Below are positions 22,801 through 64,000 of a stretch of 64,000 nt of DNA, one piece after another (the stretch's first letter is position 1; every line of letters begins with the position of its first letter). A program made the translations under genes and the position numbers. Origin of the DNA: Notospermus geniculatus. Taxonomy: Eukaryota > Nemertea > Pilidiophora > Heteronemertea > Lineidae. A model generated the notes under the pieces. That model had not been told where the DNA came from and did not search any database. It saw only the letters and a program-made list of their open reading frames with translations. The stretch covers positions 1,273,315-1,337,314 of the forward strand of contig NMRB01000001.1 in NCBI GenBank assembly GCA_002633025.1, given 5' to 3'.

Positions 22801-24084
22801 AAGGCTGAATAGGATGCACCCTTTGGAGATCACATTCATGTTTCAAAATTGAATTCTTTAACAAAAGAAAAATTTGTCACATTCGCTGAATCTGGGCCAC
22901 AGCATTAGTATTTACAATTGGGTAGTCATTAATCTCTCTAAGACAATTGATTCCTTATTCTAAATCACATACTGTAACTTGTGTCACTTGTATTCAAGTC
23001 ATAATAATCAACTCCAGGCTGATCCATGTGTTACTCTATGTAGTACACACAAATAAACAATCCACGCTTGAGCGGCCAGGATGGCTTTTGATTCTTATGA
23101 GGTGTTTACACTGAAGCCTGAATCAGACAACCCTGTAGACATCTCTGTCAACAGCGTCATTCTTGTATAACAGTTGCATATCATAAGAGTGACCACACAC
23201 TCTGTCTACGATCTATCTATCTATCTATGATTGTATAAAATAAATTAGCATTTAAATATCAAAACAGTCTATGTATAAAACTTTCCGGTACACATAACTA
23301 CATACAACTTCAAGAGTAATCCTCCATTTATATCAAATGTAGAAAACTATTAGGTGTAGTCCACATGCATCAGTTTTCAAGTTGCAAACATCCAGAATTT
23401 ATATTACATGTACACACCTCTATCTATTACATTTATATCTATGTACATAACCTGTCTTGTGAATATCATTGAGTTCAAACATTTATGAGTCGCACAACAA
23501 TGTAATTTATGTAAATTTCAAAAAAGCTTAAATCGATCAACAAGAGAAGAAACAAGCACTACAACAAGTACGAGTATATGTAACGAAAAACAATCAGCGA
23601 AAGTGATGCAATGTCCGAGTGTTCTGTCAACAGACATGACAATCATTGTCTTATATTACAGCTTGCTGCTCACAGAGCCCAGGGCCCATAATACTATATG
23701 TTCTCATAATCAACAGACCAAGGAAGGTACAAAAATAGAAAACCTGGGGACGAGGAAGAACAAATAGTGCACACCAGACATGATAGAAGCACAACACCGA
23801 AGAGGTTCTCCTTTGATGCATAAATATGTGCCGAGCATAATCATGTCTTCTTGAAATCACCCAAATTCATGTTGCTTCGTATGTTGCCTTGGACACGTGA
23901 GCATTTACAAGAACTTCTTGTTGGGATCCTGAGCTGGAGCGACTGTAAATAAGATCGCAAAGAATCATGAATATGATGCTGGTTTAGGAAATCCTCTGCT
24001 CCCTATGTAGCAAGAGGGGGAATACAACATGGTGACCATCAGAATATTGAATGGGAGACCTTACTGCATCAGAGGCCACCACCA

Positions 24085-24213
24085 GTTAGCTGTTCTAGAA
24101 CGTCATCTAATTTGATGTCACAGAGAAGAAATGCCCTCCATGACGTCATCCATAATGACATGGACTTATGTCTGTGACGTCAAATTGTGTGACGTTCTTG
24201 GCACGCTAACAGA
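24085..24213. repeat. Imperfect foldback rich in TGACGTCA-like words
   Basis: agaacgtcatctaatttgat at about 24098 pairs with a diverged complement ending near 24205. The inner arms contain ccatgacgtcatcc and atgacatgg. Non-coding MITE-like hairpin. Confidence 0.6.
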
Positions 24214-26184
24214 GGCAGTCTCTAACAGCAGTAACGTCTCTCACTGCTGCCAAAATTGATATATTCCCAATTCAACTGTGTGTAAAACGTACAAACTGCA
24301 ATTGATGTATGGGGTATTCATATAACTGCATTTGCAATTAAACCCCTGGATGACAAAGAAATGAACATGAGTAGGGGAACAGTAAAGATCAGTTAAATGA
24401 TGCTGGAAATGTCAAATGTTACAGAAATGGATAGCGTCCAAGCAAGATGTATCTCAGACAGATTACAGAGGTCTCAAGCCACTGAAATTGACACAGCTGT
24501 TATTGAGGGTTTGAAGTCCAAGGTGTCACACGTGGGTAGGACAGTACTGACACGCATTATGTTACAGAGGAGGAATTATGTTATAGAGGAGGGTGGGGCA
24601 ATTGGTAGTTGTGATACTTGGAGTGCCAACATCATTAGGAAGGGCCAGGGAGCATTCCAGGGATTGTGTGTGCGTGATCTCCTTACTCTTATGAGCATTA
24701 TCTCACTGCCAACTCAAAAGTTCACCAGGTACTTGTAACCACTGAACACACGTCCTTTATTTCTTCTCATTTTGGATGACAGAAAAACAGTGGATTGTCC
24801 ATCAGTGAACCTATACATCATTCGGATCTTCCTTATTCCAACAGATGATCTCTAATCCTAACAGCATACAACTAGATTACTTACTATAGTTATAGTTTCC
24901 CTTCTGTGTTGCATTTGGGTTTGTTCGATTCAGGAAAAATTGGATCGGATCGGAAGCTGTTGCTATATAAAATCATGGTATATGTGAAAGAGTGAGGTCC
25001 GTGTGTCAAAAAGGGTTGTGCAGGCATTGAAAAATATGGGAACCAGATTCCATCCACTGAACCACCGGCATAGGTTAGGATCAGATTCATCGTAACAGCT
25101 CCCACATTTTTCAAGCCAATTCAGATAAGTGCGTACATTCTACTTCCTACAGTAACACATACCAGTGTTGTGATTGGTGTCTTCTCACAGTCTCTTCATG
25201 CCTTTAGTCGGGACGCAGAAAGGTTCTGGCAAGAAATCATAGTTAGTAAGTACAGGAGTTCGAAACACCGGGTATGAGAACCCAAGATGAGAACAAAACC
25301 AGACATTTCCATCAATTCATCAGATCTTTTTAAGAGGAATGCCCAGTTTAGGTTCATGGTGTTCAGAACTCAGCATTGTTAGTGGCAAAAGCAGGTGCCA
25401 GCACACCAGTGGTTCGAGTTCCTGCAAGACTTGCATACCTGTGCCTCGATTGGTTTTCTTTCATCTCGCATTTGACAGACCACAATCTGGTAGAGATAAC
25501 CTAGTTCACAGGTAGGTAAGACATGCAGGAACTTAACTCTCATGATCCCTTTTACAGCAGTTCAGATAAACTCATCCTGAGGTAATCAGTTGTTCTTAGC
25601 ATTCTCTCCCTCGTCACTACATACGTAAGAACGAATGATTATCTCAGGGTACCCGGTAGATAAACTGTGCTTCACATCATTTCAAATAGAGAATTTAGAG
25701 GGCAAATATCCAATGGAAAAACCGAGAAGATTCTCATGAACATGTTATTTGGCAAAACTGCACTCATCTTCTCCAATCATGATTTCCTCCACCCACAGGC
25801 TGGTATAGTTGACCCATTTGAATTGGGACTCTAGGACTTTTCGTCCCTGGACAATTTGTCCTAGGACTTTTTGTCTTGGGACAATACATGTAATGTCCTC
25901 TAAGCCTGAAGGCAGCCTTCATTGCTTTTTGAGATGAACATGACGCTCTGCATAAAAGGAATCGACATGCTGTAGTTCTTTGCCTAGAAGTACTAGTAAG
26001 CACCATGCTGTTACTGATGTGGTCTCAAAGGATTCTGTGGGTTTGTCCCCATCTTCCCAGGCAAGGTTTCGAAGCAGACAAGCATTGAATTCTCAGGAGA
26101 CACGAGTCCAAGCCAGTGTAAAGGAATTGAACATACACTGTTTCACTTTGCCATTGCTCATGTTGCTCGGTGATATCTTGGCAC

Positions 26185-26284
26185 TTCACCCATTCCCCTT
26201 GTCTAGTGCCCCTAACTTATGTTCAGTGTAGTTCACCCATGCCCCTTGTCTAGTGCCCCTACATGTAACTTATGTCCAGTGTAA
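26185..26284. repeat. Two-copy tandem repeat, 47-bp period
   Basis: ttcacccattccccttgtct... at 26185 recurs at 26232 with few changes. The second copy carries an extra acatgta. Confidence 0.8.
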
Positions 26285-27295
26285 TTGTACCAGCTGACAA
26301 TGCACTCAGGAGAAGTTTATGAAATCTCCCACGCATCCAAGAGGGCAATTGAAGAGGAAATGACTCTTATTTCCCCGAGGGCCACTTTCCATGTATCTTC
26401 CAGTAACTAGACAGTCCCACTTGGAAATGTTAAGGAAGTTTCACCACATGTGACATGGGTATTAACCATTGACTCTGGTAATTCCCTTCTTTAGGACTAT
26501 GGCAAGCCACTCTTCATCAAGGACTCAAATTCTAAACACGAATGCACAGGACAGGCAACTCATACAGATAAAGATTATTATGAAATCTAGAATCTAGTGT
26601 CTAGTATCATAAGGCCTAAATTCGAAAAGGTGACTACGCCAATTTTTTCTATGCCTAGTTTACTAGGGCAAGAAGCAACAAGTGAACAGGGTTCTATGGG
26701 TGTGGTTGGGAATACTCCATGCCTTGGGGCTAACTTCAATATTAATAGATTTTCATCTATACAAATAATTGATGTACACAGTATAAATACAGCGAAAATC
26801 ATGTATTTGATGTCAACCTGGTGGTATGTTTCATAGATGAGTGAAAAGTGCCACCAGGAAGGGGGGAGGTTGAGGAGACAAAATGACATGTACCGTACCG
26901 GTAATAAACTTAGATGAAAGAAGATGAAATCTGTTCATTTTGGTTTCAATCATGGACACGTCTGGCAGCAAATGTTCAGCACCAACACCAGGGAGGTAAT
27001 CCTAACATCACACGTTCACATACTGTAGCCTCAAACAATATCGACTAACTACTAAATATCAACTAGTAGAAAGTTGACAACATTCACACATCAGACGAAC
27101 ATTTTCCAGACATAATATCAGCAGTAGTCATTCATGATTCCCCATCATGGCGCTTGGTACCATCAATTTTGTTGTATGTATGATTCAGCGCAAGTGCTAT
27201 GAAGGGTGAAGATATGACACTACAAGCGCACAACACGCAGATTGACGGAAGAGTTCTGCTCAAATAGTGGACCTCTCTGGTGTCAATGCTGCCAA

Positions 27296-27553
27296 CTGTA
27301 TAGACAATTCTCAAATTGACGTAAACGAGAAAGATCTGTGTACTTCCGCTGAAATCGCAACCATAACCTCGGTCTGAAACTGAATGACGTGACGCAGAGA
27401 ACCCCATGACAGTGACTTCGACGACGTTGCATCAGAGTCGACCATTGCTGAATCACGGATTGCGTCACGTCAGCTGTTTCAGATCGAGGTTCTGGTTGCA
27501 ATTTCGGCGTAAGTGCGCAGATCTGCGAATTGGAGAATCGTCTATAGGGTCAT
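27296..27553. repeat. Imperfect foldback MITE, about 255 bp
   Basis: The two halves pair along most of their length (agatctgtgtacttccgctg against its complement around 27505-27525; tgacgtgacgca against tgcgtcacgtca). Ends are tgtatagacaattctc and gagaatcgtctatag. Although CpG-rich, it is a repeat and not evidence of a promoter. Confidence 0.7.
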
Positions 27554-30500
27554 TTCACTGTCTCCTCTTCCTTAATAAATCCTAGCATTCAAAATCATGC
27601 TACATGTATATCCTGGTCGAATCAAAAGTTATAACGAGTAAAACTGACTTAAATCAGGAGAAAAGGCTCAGATACATGTATATAAACACAGGAAATACCA
27701 CTATAAGTTCTGGAAATAGCATAATATATGGCTGTCGTGGTGATGTTTTGTTATTTACAAAAGTCACGTGACAACAAGTACGGATAAAACAAGAGAAAAA
27801 TCTCACTCACTCCTGATTCACACCTAACACATGTGGTCAAAGACAGCGGGTCAGAGAAGCAGGCTCATGCTCATGCTCTAAACAGACAGCAAGGTACAGA
27901 TGCAGTTTAGGACATACACAAGCATTTCAAAGAAGATTCTGGCGTCTAATTCAAGTTCAATTTGTGTATTAACTTATTGACTTTGCCCGAACCAAAGAGT
28001 ATAAACCTCTGGGTATACATGACGACATCTGGTACTGGATACTCTTTTATGGTGACGTCTTCAAAGAGGAGAAACAAGTCTCATTCATCATTGGTGTATT
28101 TCTGCCATGTGACTTGAACCACGGATTGCATTGCATATAATACAAAAGCCCTCTGTCACTCTAGGGGCAAATCCAAGTGGAAAGTAAAATCTGGTGAATA
28201 GTTATATTCATGCTGTAAACTGCTCAAACCCTATAAAAATTTGATGGTTAGTTTCATGCTTTAGGTGCTCAAAATCACATCGATTCATGCTTTTACCAGC
28301 TAGACCTGCCATAGATCAGATTTGGCAACATGCAATTTGAAAGGCAGAAATAAACATGACATTCAATGAATGTGTTCTGAAATGTCAAGAAATACTTTTG
28401 GTAGATTATCTAACTCGTTGTGCAGTTACAGCAGACTGGAGTGCCATTAACTTGCACCAGGTTATTGCAGAAACCTGAAATTTGGATGTAAAGACCAAAG
28501 ATGACCTTGAAATGTTGAGAGAAATTGCAAGTAATGAAAGCAAACAGAAGGACTGAGAACTAAAGAGGGTTTACCAGACAAAGGGTTTCCCATCAACCAG
28601 TCTCAAATTTGGCCACAAATGGCAAGTTTCAGTCTCACACGTTTCAGGAATTACAGCAGATTAGGACTTGTAAAAGCAGGATCATGCAAATTTTGTGATT
28701 TAAATCATTTGAAAGTTTGCAGATTTTTCATTCAAAGCAGAGCCAAAGGAATTTGTTTTGGCAGTTCAAGGATCAAGCGTGTATGAAAAAGGATATTTCT
28801 TTGGCTTCATGCAAATTTGTAAGGAAACATAGAACTTCTTTTTTGATCATGACAACTGCACACAACCCCTCAACATCATGCACCAAGACCCTTCTTCACA
28901 CCCACAGATGAAGATTCTGCAATTCGTAAAGAAAAACTTTGAGAATACACAGTTCAGCAGCCGCTGAAGTTTGGTCAAAGACACAGACCTGATCAGAGTC
29001 AATACAAATAAGTCGTATAATGACAGAATGCCGCTGATTCTGGTCAGTCACTATCAAAAGCAGGCATTCTGTTAGTCAATCAAACAATGTCCTACTGGTG
29101 TATGGGACCCCAGTAGGTGGTACCCATACTGGTCCAGTACACAGAAATACATAAAACATGACTTCATAAGCCCATAATCGACTTTAACAATGGCTGCCAA
29201 CAAATATACACAGTTCAGAGAATTTAGTTTTTCTGAGCACTGAACCAGTATTGAGCAACGAAATGTAAAACTGCAACTATTAATAGCAATCTAACTTGAA
29301 TAATGCAAATGTTAATGAAAACAACCAAAACACAACATGCAAAATTTATTGTTTCAAATAATTTTAATATAAAACCTTTTTTATCTATACATTGGACTCA
29401 ATAAGTTCAAACCATGGTACAATGCATAAATGACGACATCATCGCATCCTTGGGTGGCAGTCCTTTTAAGAATTTAACTACATGTGTTAGATAGATATAC
29501 CGGGTAGGTTTTTTTAATCATTTTTTTCTCGTTTCCTATTAAGTTGTTATGTACACAGTTGATATTACAAACATCCACTTGCAGAATGACAACAGAATTT
29601 TCTCCCAAAACTACTTCATTATTACACCTACTTTTTTCCCTGCTAAGAAACAATTCATAAGAACATAAAAATATGATAAATAGTACAGAACTCCCTGACG
29701 AAGATTTATCGGCATCATCTAGCTATGAGAACTAAATAAGCCGGCAGACGACAATTAAAACAATCCACATTTGATGTCAATTACCATACCCGATCCACTA
29801 TTAATCAGGTTTGTATAATTTAAGCATCATAAAACGTTTATACCTCCAAAACACACCAATACATGTTAAAATGTGTTAACCAGATGTTACATTGGGCCGG
29901 TTTGCATCAAACCATGATGTTGTCTGATTTTGACTTTTGCGGTTGGTTTTTCGAAGTCACCTGTTAGTTCATTTCCAGGTCACTTTCTTTCATCAATGCA
30001 ACACCAGCTTTAAAACAGCTTATCAGATAAAGTTAGTCGTGTAAAACCCCAAATCCGCTATTGGCACCCCTAAATGTCATTAAGTTACCAACACCAAACC
30101 AAACTTTCCTCTCAATGGTGCTTAACCCCTGCTTCCCACGTCAGGTATAGATCTGTTTCTTGGTTTCTAAAATCAGTTCCTATGACCATAAAGAATCATT
30201 CCCGCTTTCGTATGCATACCGGTATATATGTTATAGCTAACATCAACAGGCCTACGAACTGAAATCAGAGCTCAGGACGTAACTTCAGCCTTGTGAAGGT
30301 AATCTCAGTCTATACCACTCAAACCTTCCGTCACTGAAGAATAAGTTAATATAAATACCACACTAAAAGCCTGATGGCCGGTCAAAATTTATCTGACCTG
30401 GATCAAGAGAAAAATGTGCGCCACATGTTGGCACGCACGACCATCACAAAAGAGAATACAACCAACATGTATCTGTGCATAAAGAATCTACGATAGAGTG

Positions 30501-31372
30501 TTGTGTGCAAAATGAACCTGCCACCTGATCTTTCAATTTTGTTACACTGCTTCAAAAAGTTTTTCGAAAGACCTGCCCTAGTTTCAGCTTCATTTTGATT
30601 ACAACCATTGCATCTGACACCTTGCCAACGGATGCTTTTTAGTCTGTAAAATGGTACCAGGTGTCAGTGCCAAGGAGAGATGCCGTTAACAATAGGTGGT
30701 GTCATTCCAAAAACACTCTTAACGGTTTAAATAAAGGAAACGGGACTCAAGGTAGATTGTGCCGGAAATGTACCATGCACTGGAGAAAATGGTCAATATT
30801 TTATCCACATATGATCAAAATTCAAAGAACATTCTTCGCTCTTGAAGATTGAAAATAAATTAGAGTACATGTAATTCCTTTCATTGGTTTCCAATTTTCT
30901 ATGCACTCAGGTCCTTCTTCATAAATTTGATATTTTTGCTCCGACAAATCCACGTCCATGCTCTCTAAGACACTGCAACCAAGTGTAAATCTACATTTTG
31001 AGGATGAATTCCTCTGCAACTGTTGATGAAAGCTCTCTCATTTAGTGGTATTTCATCGGTCAGAGTTAAAGCTCTAAGATACTTTGTATTTCTGCATTTG
31101 GTGGTAATAGTTCCATGAACAGCTACTGGTAATGATGTCAGTTTCCTATTGGTATCGTAACAGCTACCAGTGACAGCTATTACAAATTCTGAAGTATCCC
31201 TGCAATAATTGCAAAAGCTCCCTCAGTTCAATGTCCCTGCAGTTGCTGTAACAATCTGAACTAAGGACGCCTCGAAAAGAGGACAACAGCCCAATGTTCA
31301 AGGTGGGGCATGATTGCAGATGATGAACTGAGAGCATGGACTTGACAACATGGCCGGCGATGGTCAATGACC

Positions 31373-31378
31373 TTTATT
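31373..31378 (-). terminator. Candidate polyadenylation signal of SERCA
   Basis: AATAAA on the - strand, 138 nt beyond the SERCA stop codon. Longer 3' UTRs are possible. Confidence 0.4.
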
Positions 31379-31407
31379 TCCTTCCTTGAGCCCCATTAAC
31401 TCGTCAG

Positions 31408-31439
31408 CAGTCAGTCAAGACTTGCATCTTGACTGACTG
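31408..31439. repeat. Perfect 13-bp stem in the SERCA 3' UTR
   Basis: cagtcagtcaaga, a 6-nt loop, and tcttgactgactg. It lies between the SERCA stop and its first poly(A) signal, so it would be in the mRNA. Confidence 0.7.
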
Positions 31440-31515
31440 TTGCGTACTCAACGATGTCCTAAAGTTTTAACAGGCTAGGAGAAGCAAGAAAGAGCAGTTG
31501 GGGTAGGGAGGGAGG

Positions 31516-60720
<29,205 letters not shown>

Positions 60721-62703
60721 TGCACCGAATTTTTACACCACAATTATCTCACAATTTCATCAATTTCCCGTTTTGGACCCTTTGATACACCGATCCCGTA
60801 CTATCCAGAGTATCTAGCGAAATTTGGGAGGCTAGAAATCCTGTATTTCCAGCCCGACTTGCCTGCGTACTTCCACCAGATACGAACTGCTGGTGTACTG
60901 AATCTCAAGAGGCACGGGACGAGTCCACTACTCAAGAATAGGGGTGATAACCACCTGCTCACACGGTGGCGATAAGACCGAGGCTAACTGAATACTTTGT
61001 ATTATCCCGAAATTTTCTTTTATAATAGGACCAACAAAATGTCCTTTTGTCATTTTATTGTTCGATATTTCTCAATAGGAATACTTTGGAGATGTGTTTA
61101 GGCGTGATTGGCTATCTGAGGAATGGGCCAAATCACTGGTGGTGAATGATTGTGATGACGTCAGGACTTGGCACATGTGGCACACACGGCAATATCTGAA
61201 TATTGGTTATCGTTTATTAATAAGAGTTACCGGTATGCTATAAATACAGGGTTTCATCAGAAATACTACAAAAGGCTGTGACATATTTACAAAACTGGAA
61301 AGACACTTTGGGCCTACTAAAACTCAGGATCTCAAAATGCATTTTCTCTTTAGGCCATGCTTGGAGGAATATAATTCCTCCAAGGGCCATGTAAAAGAGA
61401 GGTTGGTTAGCATCCTTCCACTCTCAATTTTCTGAGGAGGGCGGGAGGTTTTTAAATTTTTTTATTGAGTTTGAGATGCATGTTACCATGGTAACCATGG
61501 CAAACTGAGGGAAATTCCACATGTATTAGGTATGAATTGAAATAAAAACTACTTTCTATCCTTTAAAACTGTGTTGTTTTATCTAAGCATTCCAGCCAAC
61601 AATTTTATCCCTCTTTTTGCACTTTTTAAAAAGTTTTTTGAAAATAAAAAGTAAAAAAAATTTGAGGAGGTGATTTCAATGGCGGAAGGGGATGCTACCA
61701 ACTATTTTTTTACATGGCCTAAATGGCAGCAGAAATGTAGGCTACCAAAGAACAAGAATATTTCGGATTAACTTTATTTACTTGGTGACCCACTCAGTCA
61801 TCTTTGGTGTCTTTCATGCCATTTACCAGGTTACTGTTCATCACACCCACAGTGATTCATAACACTATGCATCACCAGACAGGGAATGAGAATTTAATTG
61901 ACTGGTTCACATTTCATGAACAACAGAAAGATATGAAGCAACAACAAATCATTTTAGAAAACATGCATATTTATTTCAACAAATCTGTATACAATATTTA
62001 CAACGATGTGAAAAATTTGAAGCTATCACAACCATTTTTTACTTGAGTACAAAAGTGAAAAGGACATTGGTTGTTCAATATAGACATGTCAGTCAAATAG
62101 AGTTGGCCAAGCCTTGGCTAGCTTCTGCACTATTGCTAACAGAACCTCATGTTGTACATGATTTTCCACATCACCATTTTATGGGAATTCTTGTCCCATC
62201 GAAATTCTGACAGCAATCAGAATATGAGGTAACTAAGTCCCAACAACATCTTGTAACAATGATATTCAGTAATCAGTCAGACAGACAGACAGACAGGGTA
62301 TTGCTCTCCATATTAATTCAATTAGTTGAACAACTTCAAAGCCATGATATACTTTTTGTACATGTATCATCTACCCATGGACTGCTCAGCCTCCCAGTCT
62401 CACTATGCCCCAACATTACTTTCATTGGCGCACCTGTTCTCTCTTGGGAAATGAGATGGTGACGTCATCAGCCCCAAATCACTCCAGACCAGCAGCTGTG
62501 GGACTAAGGGCCGTATGCTTGCTTGGGTCTGACTTCAGCCTAAAGTGTAGCTGAGGTTAGACTTTCTCTTTGCTTGAAGCATTGAGAAAAGTCAGACTTT
62601 AATGAAAGTGTGGCTGAAGTCCAACCCAAGCATACAGCCCTAAAGTATCCCATAAAATCCAGTTAGCATGATCCAAAGAGAGAGTCCCTTCTCCGGAAGA
62701 ATT
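60721..62703. other. SERCA 5' flank
   Basis: Should contain the SERCA 5' UTR and promoter. I see no strong TATA box or GC box set and cannot place the start. Foldback at 62505-62643 and a (gaca)n run near 62278-62296. The poly-T/A patch 61440-61670 is low complexity. Confidence 0.4.
62505..62643. repeat. Foldback MITE, about 140 bp
   Basis: taagggccgtatgcttg at 62505 pairs with caagcatacagccctta; inner arms ggtctgacttcagc and gctgaagtccaac also pair. Confidence 0.75.
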
Positions 62704-62768
62704 TCACACTGGAATATCATCTATCTTCACGCTGATGCTGATGCACATGCTTGCCGCACACTCATTTC
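62704..62768 (-). CDS. Weak candidate terminal exon of an upstream - strand gene
   Basis: On the - strand a good acceptor (tttatcattgcag|) is followed by an open frame NECAASMCISISVKIDDIPV and a stop TGA at 62704. I do not recognise it. The frame is a guess; an AATAAA on the same strand lies near 61768. It could equally be chance. Confidence 0.2.
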
Positions 62769-64000
62769 CTGCAATGATAAATTTTGAAAGAAATTGAAAA
62801 GATTATTACAACATCAACATGTTGCAAGTCGATGTCCCAGAAAAAGCTATGCTCCGTCTGACTAACCACAAACAACCCCAACCCCTTAGGATTAGGCAAT
62901 AACAGCCCAGAAATTTATCCTTTGTAGTCAGTTTTTAAGACTTGATTGATCATTAAAGATGCAGTTATTGGAACTGAAATTGAAAAATCAAAATACATGT
63001 ATATTACAAATGGTATACAATGTACTTTCTTTGAGGCCTTAGATGTAATAAGCTCTAGAACTCCTGTAAGTTAAGAAGACACCAATAAAATACATCATGC
63101 CTGGAGCAGAGCTATCTTAATGAGTGCATTCGTCAGACAAAACAATCCCCTAACGATGCTTCAGATGAATATGCTGTATTCTATTTATGACAGAACCCAG
63201 CTGATGATGGTAAAACAAGACACATTTATTCATGTTGCAACTCTGTTACAATATAATTACCACGCTTCTGGAAAACACAGAGGGTCTAATAATGAACTGG
63301 TTCGTACCATGTCTCATCATTACATTGTGGAAGTAATCATCTGCCAATGGTAATCTAGTGGTTGCAGTTTTTTCAAATCCACAATGGGAATCTATAGAGA
63401 AGATGAGTTTGTTGCCTGCCAGATCTTTCCTAATACCACAGAATATAAATCAACCAGTATGGGAGATCGAGCAAAAAGAGTAGAATCATACAGATGAGAG
63501 ACATTTAGAAAGCAGAAAGAGAAAGATGAGACCATCAACTCTCAACAACTCTAGTTGCAAGCATCTAAATGACGAAATTTGCAGCAAAAGGTTAACAGTT
63601 TCAAGCCCTTGCTTTAAAACAACAACAATGGGCAGGCTTATGATTGAAGGCAAGATATACCAGCCTGAAAAACAAAATAAATCAGGTTACTGCTCACCTG
63701 TAGAAGATATGTTAAGTTGAACAACACCCTTGGTTATTACCAACAATTTCCTACCAGCAATATTACCATATATCATTTGGACAACTTTAGGGTGCTTGGA
63801 TACACAAAGCACGGAGCAGTATACAAGAGACTGGCCTTCTGAAGCACCAGACCTGACAGGACAATCACAGGTGCTCAAGGTGTAAGAGAGTAGGGTATCT
63901 CCAAGGAAAGGGGGATCTGCAATGCCAACCATCCATGCACTTTCAAGGAAGTCCAAGTGACACATGACATCATGAAACCCATGAGAGATCACAATGAAAA
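62769..64000. other. Unassigned right end
   Basis: Open frames at 63120-63353 (+), 63526-63720 (+) and 63687-63992 (-) have no recognisable domain, no clear splice signals and biased composition. Nothing can be supported here. Confidence 0.5.

Larger units (their letters stand above)
19861..31372. other. Gene-poor spacer upstream of the myosin, downstream of SERCA
   Basis: It should hold the myosin first exon and promoter and perhaps part of the SERCA 3' UTR, but I cannot pin down either. Open frames at 20923-21114 (EEEHGLQENKEKLEEVW, coiled-coil-like), 21960-22343 and 24397-24738 have no recognisable homology or supporting splice sites. Repeats listed separately lie at 24085-24213, 26185-26284 and 27296-27553; a (ctat)n run is at about 23212-23228. 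Confidence 0.5.

Noticed and set aside
24397-24738. 113-residue open frame
   Set aside because: No domain recognised and no supporting signals.
27296-27553. CpG-rich patch as the myosin promoter
   Set aside because: The patch is an imperfect foldback repeat, which explains its composition.

Overview
The window is eukaryotic nuclear DNA. Genes are split by many introns with GT-AG (twice GC-AG) boundaries, about 90% of the sequence is non-coding, CpG is scarce, and the spacer is full of short foldback and terminal-inverted-repeat (TIR) elements. The TIR elements, frequent words such as acatgta and taggccta, and protein sequences close to but distinct from vertebrate orthologues suggest a marine invertebrate, possibly a deuterostome such as an echinoderm or hemichordate. 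I cannot fix the phylum from this sequence alone.

Three conserved genes are present. (1) Complex I subunit NDUFS4 is on the + strand at 1144-4159, in five coding exons, with a complete 176-residue product. (2) A long-tailed class I myosin of the Myo1e/f type is on the - strand at 8690-19860. I could chain 23 coding exons in frame, covering motor, one IQ motif, TH1, a short proline-rich stretch and a C-terminal SH3 domain; only the tiny first coding exon is not located. (3) A sarco/endoplasmic reticulum Ca2+-ATPase (SERCA, ATP2A family) is on the - strand at 31516-60720. NDUFS4 and the myosin are tail to tail; the myosin and SERCA lie head to tail on the same strand. There is no sign of an operon or functional cluster: one gene serves mitochondrial respiration, one membrane-actin mechanics and one Ca2+ pumping.

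The most interesting part is SERCA. The exon coding residues 182-210, just after the T of the TGES dephosphorylation loop, is present in three consecutive 86-nt versions. The exon coding residues 871-915 (the L7-8 luminal loop and M8, with Ca2+ ligand E908) is present in two 134-nt versions. Neither length is a multiple of 3, so joining two versions would break the frame and they should be mutually exclusive. The last coding exon reads on into a hydrophobic tail, with a donor-like site at the residue (993/994) where vertebrate SERCA C-termini diverge. The expected 83-nt exon 3 (residues 46-73, M1) is not visible between exons 2 and 4.

Layout: 1-469, a perfect 230-bp-arm hairpin carrying a quasi-palindrome every 41 bp; 470-1143, NDUFS4 flank; 1144-4159, NDUFS4; 4160-8689, spacer with MITEs and a 427-bp tandem duplication; 8690-19860, myosin with a nest of TIR elements in one intron; 19861-31515, gene-poor spacer probably holding the myosin first exon and promoter and the SERCA 3' UTR; 31516-60720, SERCA; 60721-64000, upstream flank with a weak candidate terminal exon of another gene. 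Assembly gaps: 147 Ns at 36271-36417 and isolated Ns elsewhere.
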